A DNA stretch of 37,000 bases, from positions 374,001-411,000 of the forward strand of contig JAQGDQ010000031.1 of NCBI GenBank assembly GCA_030141605.1, in the 5' to 3' direction. Below the pieces are notes generated by a model. The model made no database searches. It saw only the letters and a program-made list of their open reading frames with translations, and was not told the origin of the DNA. The translations under genes were made by a program, and so were the position numbers. Shown here in pieces: positions 29,250-37,000 of this stretch. This DNA comes from Tubiluchus corallicola (taxonomy: Eukaryota > Priapulida > Priapulimorpha > Priapulimorphida > Tubiluchidae). The first letter of the stretch is position 1, and each line of letters begins with the position of its first letter.

Positions 29250-29770
29250 AAAACAAAAAAATCTAAAACAATGCACACAATATAATCAGGAATTCAGAAC
29301 ACATTTTACAGTTCACTATGGGGCTGCCAACTGTGGGCAGTAACACACCTTTTGTTGGAAATGCAGGCTGTACAATGTTGGTATATAGACACAGCATAAG
29401 AATTGCCTGACAAATTGGCTGCATAATGACTCCATGGTTCAGTAATTTTGTATCGGCCTTTCTCCCTTCTGGGAGGCAATTAGCTCTGACATGCAAACCT
29501 AATTTGTTTTTGTAAAGCTGTATCCAATTTCTGTTCTGTATCTCAAACTCTGGTCCTAACAGTTTTCTTACTTTTGGGGCTTGGTTATTTTATTTGTTTT
29601 CTGTGCATTTAAATCATACAGGTCACCAAGCATTACTTTCACTCGTTTTATAATTTACTTTTGTTTTAGCCATATTTAATCTCCACTCTGAGATGTCATA
29701 AACAGTCTTTTCTCTGCATTCTACAACACGGTTTGGTTTACCCCAATGTGCTGCTGTATTACATAGCCTA
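29250..29770 (-). pseudogene. unidentified coding-like relic
   Basis: The minus strand reads as protein-like sequence in three pieces joined by frame changes. First come GKPNRVVECREKTVYDIS and EWRLNMAKTKVNYK, then VKVMLGDLYDLNAQKTNK, then PKVRKLLGPEFEIQNRNWIQ continuing through LGLHVRANCLPEGRKADTKL to a TAG near 29263. At least two frameshifts are needed. I do not recognise the family. A decayed transposon protein or a broken gene are both possible. It lies upstream of ATAT1 on the opposite strand. Confidence 0.35.
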
Positions 29771-30038
29771 TGAATTGCAACTGTGATTTAGTTTAGTTTC
29801 TATCAATGTCCAGTAATATCATTGGGGAAAATAAATTATCGAAACTGTGTTTGCAGTTCTTAGATAACTAGTGATAACAATATGAAATTTTAACTATTGA
29901 TAAGAAACTATTTTTTACATTTCTTTTGTTGTTTATGAAATAAGTGTAAACATTTTGTGCTGCTAAACTGAAAACAATCTGCTTTTATTTTTTTAGTTTA
30001 ATTAACTAGAAAAAGAAGCAAGGATATGTGCGACAGTT
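29771..30038. other. 5' flank of ATAT1
   Basis: No coding sequence. A T-rich tract ending in TTTTTTTAG at about 29998 could be a 3' splice site for an untranslated first exon. An in-frame stop lies at 30003-30005. Confidence 0.4.
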
Positions 30039-31181
30039 ATGGACTTTGCTTTTAACATAAATATCCTGTTTCCTGATCGTATTACAAGAATTACATCTGA
30101 GTCATTACGCCTTGGACATGGATCACGTTTTACTGCTGCTCATCTTGAACAAATATCGAAGGTTATTAATGCAATGGGAGAGGCGTCAGCAAAAGCACAG
30201 TGCCTTAAGACCTCCATAACAACTGCGAACAAACTCCGGTTGTCTGACCACCATCTGTATTTGTTGAAGGATGATAGTGGCAGCAAATTCAATGGACAAG
30301 TCATAGGTATACTGAAGGTTGGTCATAAAAATCTCTTTATTTTAGATCAGCTTGGTGTCCAACGTGAAGTTGCTCCTTTGTGTTTGCTAGACTTTTATGT
30401 TCACGAGTCTATTCAGAGGCAAGGTTGTGGAAAGAGGCTTTTTGATCACATGCTTTGCAAAGAGAAGGTACAAGTGCATCATCTTGCTATAGATAAGCCG
30501 TCCAATAAGCTGATTGCTTTTTTACAAAAGCATTATGGACTAAGCACCCAGATTCCGCAAGTTAACAACTTTGTCGTTTTTCAAGACTTTTTTAGTGGTC
30601 GCATACCATCTCCACGAGGGAGGGGGTTGATTTTGTACAATCAGACAAAAAATCATATTATTGAGAGATCACCGCCTTCAGCTAGTCATTCTCATAGGGA
30701 TTTTGAAGCTGTTCAAGCTGTGCCAATTTCTACTTCTTCTAGCCGAGATACATTAAGTAAAGATGTACACTTGAACAACACAATTTCTGCTAGTCATAAC
30801 CGTCAAAGTGCGGCCAGAGTAAATCGTTATAGTCGTTATGCCGAAACGTCTTCTTCGCCAACCATCTCACCACCGCTATCACAAAGTCCCAGTCCCAAAA
30901 ACTCACCTAGCAAAGCTCTCACCGAAAAAGAAGCACCAACGACTTCTCCGAGCCACATGGACCTTTGTAATAATAATGCTGAAACATACAATATTATAGG
31001 CCAGAAGGTAAATGCTAGCCCATGTAAGGGTCAACGTGGTGCCAAATTAACAGACTTGCCACAAGTGCATGTTGAACGGAGGTATGAAGACTTAAGTCAT
31101 GATTCATCATGGAAGATATTTGGACTTCCTGCTGGTGTGAAAAAAGAAGACAAATCTAGGAGGAGAACCTCCAACTTCTGA
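30039..31181 (+). CDS. ATAT1: alpha-tubulin N-acetyltransferase 1 (MEC-17)
   Basis: A single ORF of 380 residues. ATAT1 acetylates Lys40 of alpha-tubulin inside the microtubule lumen, using acetyl-CoA. The GNAT catalytic domain spans about residues 1-186: FPDRITRI, GEASAKAQ, GILKVGHKNLFILD, PLCLLDFYVHESIQRQGCGK, HHLAIDKPS, LQKHYGL and PQVNNFVVFQDFF. C115 and D152 align with the human catalytic residues C120 and D157. The QRQGCGKR loop (126-133) is the acetyl-CoA pyrophosphate-binding loop. The C-terminal half (about 190-380) is Ser/Pro-rich and probably disordered, ending in a basic tail (KSRRRTSNF), as is usual. An in-frame TAA at 30003-30005 makes ATG 30039 the first start. A T-rich tract ending in TTAG at about 29998 could be the acceptor of a 5'-UTR intron. 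The coding part has no introns, unlike the neighbouring genes. Confidence 0.97.
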   Translation: MDFAFNINILFPDRITRITSESLRLGHGSRFTAAHLEQISKVINAMGEASAKAQCLKTSITTANKLRLSDHHLYLLKDDSGSKFNGQVIGILKVGHKNLFILDQLGVQREVAPLCLLDFYVHESIQRQGCGKRLFDHMLCKEKVQVHHLAIDKPSNKLIAFLQKHYGLSTQIPQVNNFVVFQDFFSGRIPSPRGRGLILYNQTKNHIIERSPPSASHSHRDFEAVQAVPISTSSSRDTLSKDVHLNNTISASHNRQSAARVNRYSRYAETSSSPTISPPLSQSPSPKNSPSKALTEKEAPTTSPSHMDLCNNNAETYNIIGQKVNASPCKGQRGAKLTDLPQVHVERRYEDLSHDSSWKIFGLPAGVKKEDKSRRRTSNF

Positions 31182-31872
31182 GACATTCAATTTTGAAAGT
31201 TATTTATTATCATGTTTAAGCTGTGATAGCAATTTATTGCATAAATTTAGTTTTTCTTATTGCATTTTCCAAGAAAAGGTTAATGCATCTTTATCACATC
31301 GGTGTGATACGTTATTATGCAGGTTTTATTGTGAAGCATTTATCGTTATTTCTTGTTTGAGTAACATATATTTTAATGTTCTACCTAAATACAGGTAAAG
31401 AAAAATATGTAGGATGCCTTAAGTTTTAAACTTCTATAAGTTTTCTTCAAATTCTGTGCCGTCTTTTCAGGAAAGTTTTGTGCGATTGCCTTGGTGCACT
31501 ACCAATAAATATAGCAAGTTCGTTTCAAGGAAGACCCTAACTGCTGTAGTTGCTGCTAACATTATATTTGTCGATTCACTAATGTCCAGCCCCTTTCTAT
31601 TCCTGCACTGTTTCCACTACTCAGTATCATAGATTTCATCTTGTTTCTGAAAATAACAATTTGTTCTTGGCCAACACTTTGAGCAATTAGGTGCACAGTG
31701 AGTGGTACGTTAACTTTATTTTTTCATCATAACTGTATTGCTGAAAACAAAATTAATAATTATTGTATAAGATCTGGACATGTCCTGTATTTCTGTGTTT
31801 TTATTTGACGTCTGCATGACATGAACAGCTAAAACCTTTCTGTAGTTACACCAAAACAAAAACCCAAATAAA
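31182..31872 (+). terminator. ATAT1 3' UTR with two candidate polyadenylation signals
   Basis: AATAAA occurs at 31504-31509 and 31867-31872. A perfect 7-bp stem with loop TCGG (TATCACA-TCGG-TGTGATA) lies at 31292-31309. Confidence 0.45.
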
Positions 31873-34100
31873 GTTTTTAATATGAGATGATGTTGCTAAG
31901 ATAGTTTTCCTATAAACAGCAAATAGCAAAAAAGATATTGTAAGCTGCAGTAACTCATGGTTATTCCTATTGCAGTGAAAGAGATACTGTATTTGCTTGG
32001 CACAACGAAGTATCTGCATCAAAATATCACTTGTTTATTGAATTTTTGATGGTTTCACAATACAATTATCCAAACTATCAAAGTTTAATAACTTAAAGCG
32101 AGACTTTAAATATACACTTCCAACATTTCCATCTACTCTCTTTACCAGTCTTAGCTTAGAATCCTAACTTCATCACTGGTTCATCAGTTTACAGATTCTT
32201 TGTTGTTTCTGAGCATCATAATCTTATTGTTCATAGTACATTTTCTAAGTGTGGTCTGTGGGCAATGTATGGGAAATTAAACATAAGCGATGCACGTAGT
32301 GTTGTTTTGTGAGATTCTGTTATATCTTGAAAAACTCAGGTTAAGTTCCTGGGATTTTCTTCACGACAAACTCACAAATAACGCATACGTTACTAAATCA
32401 GATTTTAATATGCAATTAATAATAATATCCATGTCTTAGCATTGAAAGTAAGAAATGATAATTAGTTTTACACAATTACTAACAACAGGTGTGTGAAATA
32501 ATACAAAAAATGAAAATTGTGCAAAGAAACGGATTTTCACTACCAAGATGCTGGGTTCGTGCACTTCCATTTCTTGACCATTTAATTACCAGATGCTTGT
32601 CGATTTATAGTTTATTGACGTTTCTCTAGTTTTTACAGCCATGGTAAAATGCCAAAATTAATTGATACAAACAACATTTTACGTAGGTACCAAAAGTACT
32701 GTTCTTTGGCTATAGTTACATACGCAGTTCAGCTTACATTTGAGTTCATTAAATGGCTGAAAACTCAACACTCTCCCAAACAGCTTCTCGACTTTAAGTA
32801 CTTGTAATCAGTATCACTGTAGAAGATTAATACTGTTAGTTACAAAACATTTGTAATATGTTAACACTAGATGAAACTTATGTGCAAAGTGTTATCCATA
32901 AAGCTAACTTTGCTAAACAGAATACGACTAACTTAAGTCACACCGACACACATTAAATTAAATTTAAGGTATATTTAACGCATGGTCATGAAATTGGCTT
33001 TCACAAATGGTAGCAATGACATAAAATCAAAAGGGGTTTATCACATGTTAAAGACTAGGCAAAGCATCTCTACAAATGGTTCATGAATTCAACCCTCTGT
33101 TGTTATGGCAACACTGGAGGGGAGGGGGATACACGGGAAGAAACAAGCACTAATATCCCATTTTCTATACAAAATGTACAATTTTAAACTTCATAATTTC
33201 AGCAAATTGTGCATAATGTATTTGTGCAATGAGCTTAGGAAAGTCGAACGTAACACAGCCTGGACTATGAATCACAATTTTTGACCAAGAAGTTTCAGGA
33301 AAATGAGCACAAAAATAATGTGAATAAAAATAGTAAATTATACAGTACAGTACGTGTTTTTTGTCCAATGTAAATGCTTCGAAATATAAATGATACCTCA
33401 GTTCTCAATGAACGTCTTCTCCTTGCATGCTATAGCCTCTCTTAGAACCCAAGTGCACGGAAATTGAAAATGGGTAAAACATACTGCTGGTGCTTTCATA
33501 GAATTTTTGCAGAAATAAGCACGCGAGGACATGTTCTACTTAACAGAAGCTTAATACTGGACTGTTAGTTTTACCCCTTCCACTGTATGAACATTTCAGA
33601 AATGTGAACATATGAAAGGGGGAAAGTTATTGAAGAAAGAAATCAGAGAGCCTTTCTGTTAAACAGTCTGCTAATAATAAAAAATACTCACAAAAAATGG
33701 AGAACATTTATAACAACCTGTGCAAAAGCATCTTTTCTTTTTCAACAAGTGTATGTTACTGTTGTTAGTGTGTGAACTTTCCGTTAACATAACTAAATTG
33801 ATTTTGTTATTTTCCACAAGCAAAAACTAAGCATGAGCTTCATCTACTTTCTCTTTGAAAAGAAGCTTAAAATCAGCTTGTGCTACAGAAAGTATTACAT
33901 AACAAAAATATAGTCGAACATCTCAGATATCATTTTTAGTTTTCACAAATAAACAGCGACAATTATATACATACATACACATAAATAGTGATTTCTCTGC
34001 AATATAATTATAAAGATATTAAGCAGTGTTAAAAAAATTATAGAAAATGGTTATGAAAGCATGAACAGTCGGAACAAGTTGAGAGTAGTTTGCCCATAAT
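31873..34100. other. convergent intergenic region, probable 3' UTRs
   Basis: No coding ORF was supported. A minus-strand AATAAA (TTTATT at 32611-32616) could serve the right-hand gene, implying a long 3' UTR. A short G-rich run lies near 33116. Confidence 0.3.
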
Positions 34101-36469
34101 TCATATCACAGCTGAAGACGTGTTCGAAACCTGTCCAGTCCTGCAAACGTTAAGAAAGAAACTTTCTTAAAAACAGTTCAGAAATTTCGAATAGAGTTTC
34201 AGCGAATTAGTAAAGCAAACAAAACATTCAATTCTGCTATTTGCAATAAGGTGCTCTATCAAGCTTTACTAAGTACTGTAATAATCATTCACTGTATGTT
34301 CACATACTGATTTTTCCTTCAGGGCATGTAAGGTTTAAATTAGGATTTAAAGCAGGGTACAGAAACAACATGTAGTACAAACAAACAATAGTATAGAGCA
34401 ATTTACTATATCAAAGTACTGTTGAAACAATAGAGATTCTATCAAAATCCCTCAAAATTTAGTGTGAAAGCCTTGCACGAATCACAGCGTATGATCAAAG
34501 AAGCAATTCACGAAACTCAAGATCCTCAAACATATCTTGCAGATGTCCCAAAAGCTTGTCTGTTGAGTAGCGATCAATGGCATGTCTTGAATCATCTGCA
34601 CAACCACTTTGTCTTTCAGAAACTGCAATAATTTTTGGGGTTTGAAAAAATTTATGCCATAGTTTTCAGGTCATTGTTCCGATTCAAGACTGCAAGCTGT
34701 GCAAGACATCTGAGGCTTTCACATTAAATATAACAGGCATAACAGATTTGCCAATGTTTTAGCAATACTGCGAGGTAATAATTGTTGTGTACTATTATTT
34801 GTTGTTTCTGTACCCCCTAGTAAAAAGTTATGTACTCATCCGTCCTTTCAAGTACGAGTACAAATTTTGCGAGTATCTATCTTTTGTGCAGCATGCCACG
34901 GGGAGGGGGGGGGGTAGTAATGCCACATCTGAACTGGCGTCTTGGCCTGTTAACTTAACTTACTTGATGACTGCAAAATTGTATTATCAATCTGGTCAGC
35001 TCTAATCTGGGGCCAACCTTGTTAAGCTTCTGCTATCGTTGCAAGAAAAATCCTTTGATTGAAGATGCTCTCTGGACCTCTCTTATTGCTGCTGCTTAAA
35101 ATTTTACCATCGACAGCTTCTTAGCTTCTGTACAGTCACTTACGGATCATTTTTCTCTTGTCTATAGAATTCTTTACTGGAAAATTGCTTTATTGTTATA
35201 TAGTCTCACTTTTTCAAGAGGAATATCAATAGACACATGTCACTAGCAAATTAAACAAATTAGTTATAAGAATTCTAATTTTCTGTACTTCATATTTGTA
35301 TATATGACAATTATGTTCAATTATTGAAGAAGACAACTTTACATCATTATTTGGTCATCCATGTTAACCAGTTTATTTTTTCAATCAGTTTATGTCACAT
35401 ATGTTACATAATGTAACACAAGCACAGTCTAAAAGCAACCACAGTTGTAACACGTGTAATTATTAACAAACTTGTTACTTGCAAATTACCCAAATGCTCA
35501 AATTGCCTATCCTGTTGCCAAACAAAGCATAGCTGGCTTATTGCCTTTTTAGTCAATTCGCTATCCTATCTTTTTGACTTTATTTTTACCTTAATTAACA
35601 CATTCACTACTCTATTTATGTTTATATACTTTTATACATTGATTTTATAACTTGATTTGGCTTGATTTGATTTCTTCTTTTACTTTTTAGTTCCGGCTTT
35701 TCTCTTGAGTGGCCAAGGGCTTTGTTTGGTATCCGGTACGAAAACAGTGCAATCAGAACATCAAAATAGTAATATAATTATTAATTAAAAATTACTTACC
35801 GTTCAGCTTGTGTAGGTGACTGAGCACTGAACTCCACTTGTGGTGCTTCAGGAGAATTAGCAGAAGAACCTTGGCTAGGAGACTGAGTCTTCATAACTCC
35901 TCCTCCCTGAGTCTCGCCTTCTTGTTCTGCACGCATATTGGATGCTGAAGCTTCTGCAAGATAATTGTAAGATAATGTACGCTGGTGCAAATGGTGGTCG
36001 ACTGAATGAATGTGGGAAGTTCTTTGTTTATGGCACTCTACATAAACCAGCACAGAATTAAGCAAAGCATATAGTGAAACCTAATAGTGATGGAACATTA
36101 TACCAAATATTAAATTTTACAGACAAATGGTGCAAAAAGTCAGCTTGCACAATTGTTACAATGCTTCAAATAAATGTAGTCTATAACCAAGTTACATGAA
36201 ACGTGGTTATAGACTATATTGTACTTACACTTGCCAGCTAGAAGAAAACATAAACTCAGCTGCAAGAAACCATACAACGGGGAAGACAGTTAATGAAGAT
36301 TTCAATGACACTAGACCTAATTTTGCAGTCATTAATAATAAGAGCACTACATCAAGCTTAACTACACTTACTGCTGCCAGAAGATGACGTTAATCTCTGC
36401 TGCTTACTAGATGAAGTGTTTCGTGGAGGAGAAAGTGAATCACTCTTATTCAGTTCTTCTACAAGTTGG
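34101..36469 (-). CDS. unidentified gene, 3' part (Ser-rich, possibly coiled-coil protein)
   Basis: Two exons with good splice sites and matching phase: 36372-36469 (QLVEELNKSDSLSPPRNTSS and on, Ser-rich) and 35800-35953 (ASASNMRAEQEGETQGGG..., Ser/Pro/Gln-rich, ending QSPTQAER). The last codon is split after two bases. Two terminal exons fit that phase. One is 34101-34140, which adds TGQVSNTSSAVI and then TGA. The other is 34495-34612, which adds a charged helical end with DKLLGHLQDMFEDLEFRELL and then TGA. The second looks more protein-like but needs an acceptor 10 bases past a better-looking TTGCAG. I do not recognise the protein. The start of LVEELNK could be the end of a coiled coil. The gene continues beyond base 37000 and converges with ATAT1. 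Confidence 0.6.
34495..34622 (-). CDS. candidate terminal exon with amphipathic C-terminus
   Basis: On the minus strand an open stretch reads SERQSGCADDSRHAIDRY, then STDKLLGHLQDMFEDLEF, then RELLL and TGA. The acidic/hydrophobic alternation suggests an amphipathic helix and argues for a real protein end. Acceptor TTGCAG places the exon edge at 34622 but leaves a phase mismatch with the exon ending at 35800. The alternative acceptor GAAAG (edge at 34612) restores phase. An unseen small exon between 34640 and 35790 would also solve it. The product family is unknown. Confidence 0.5.
34623..35799. other. intron of the right-hand gene with a faint plus-strand coding-like patch
   Basis: Contains a G-rich run at about 34899-34914, dispersed repeat copy 2, and near 35039-35185 a plus-strand stretch reading KKNPLIEDALWTSLIAAA, a stop, then NFTIDSFLASVQSLTDHF. 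It may be an old transposon scrap; no family was recognised. Confidence 0.3.
35371..35485 (-). repeat. dispersed repeat, copy 2
   Basis: The inverse-orientation counterpart of 9237-9358, sharing the core and the flanking AACAAGTTT and TGATTGAA words. It lies in an intron of the right-hand unidentified gene. Confidence 0.7.
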
Positions 36470-37000
36470 CTGAAACAACATCAAATAAGTAAACCAATTT
36501 TATTCACATTCGTATGTTAAGTTATCGGTATTTACAGCAAGTTTGACCACTTGGCTCTATCTTGAGTGATAGGACAATAAAACAGTCTGCATGAGAATAT
36601 TACTTACAGCAAGCACTTTGATACCATTACAAAGTGTTAATTCTAATTGCACAAATTACTTATAATTAAGAAAGTGAGTTATCTGTAAATATGAAATTAT
36701 AAAGCAAGTTTTGCTACTTTGTATAAAAGATATTGGTTATACAAAAGACAGAGCTACGTGGCTTTCCAGATTGCAATAATATATAGTTGAAAATAGCAAA
36801 AATGGGAATATCTTGCAAAACTAGTATGGAATCACTAATGTGTTTGGATCTGCCGGGTCAGGTCCAATTTACTCATTTCTTGTAAACTCAATGGTTTTCA
36901 TCAGAAAATCACAGGCAGTGTTTACTGCTTTTTGTAAACATGTAGAATACACATTGTGGGGCAGATCCATTTATAAACCAGAATGAAAGAAACTCCAGCA
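36470..37000. other. right edge, intron of the unidentified gene
   Basis: AT-rich, with no further exon recognised. The unidentified minus-strand gene must continue beyond the window because exon 36372-36469 begins with an acceptor site and a split codon. Confidence 0.4.

Noticed and set aside
30039-31181. ATAT1 as a dead processed pseudogene
   Set aside because: The ORF is intact with all catalytic residues, an upstream in-frame stop and normal length. No poly(A) tract or target duplication is visible.
35039-35185. Plus-strand coding-like patch (PLIEDALWTSLIAAA)
   Set aside because: Too short, with an internal stop and no recognised family. Kept only as a remark under the intron entry.

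Overview
This is nuclear DNA of an animal, most likely a marine invertebrate. The evidence is AT-rich sequence, GT-AG introns of a few hundred bases to about 9 kb, degenerate TTAGGG-like arrays, CR1/Jockey-like and other LINE fragments, hAT-type non-autonomous transposons, minisatellites and long microsatellites. The protein-coding content is metazoan: a TRPM channel and an alpha-tubulin acetyltransferase. I cannot place the phylum from sequence alone. No prokaryotic, viral or CRISPR content was seen.

Layout. From 1168 to about 22771 the minus strand carries the 5' half of a TRPM-family cation channel gene. Fourteen exons join in phase to encode 901 residues, plus one possible upstream mini-exon. 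They cover the cysteine-rich N-terminus and the cytoplasmic melastatin homology regions. The window ends before the transmembrane pore. The largest TRPM intron (5660-14427) contains a complete eight-exon gene on the opposite strand (6306-12894). It encodes a 308-residue 2-oxoglutarate/Fe(II) oxygenase of the isopenicillin-N-synthase-like family with an intact HxD...H...R active site.

From about 22.8 to 30.0 kb there is gene-free DNA. It holds a 28-bp-arm palindrome beside a compound microsatellite, a graveyard of minus-strand LINE fragments (about 24.65-27.9 kb), one hAT-like MITE and an unidentified coding-like relic (29.25-29.77 kb). At 30039-31181 a single uninterrupted ORF encodes a complete alpha-tubulin N-acetyltransferase (ATAT1/MEC-17). 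Convergent to it, the right end carries the 3' part of an unidentified minus-strand gene: two clear exons and two competing terminal exons.

The genes do not form a functional unit. TRPM is a membrane ion channel, the oxygenase is a soluble enzyme of unknown substrate, and ATAT1 acts inside microtubules. The notable structure is the nested antisense oxygenase gene and the range of inverted-repeat and tandem-repeat DNA in introns. I found no convincing undescribed multi-gene system.
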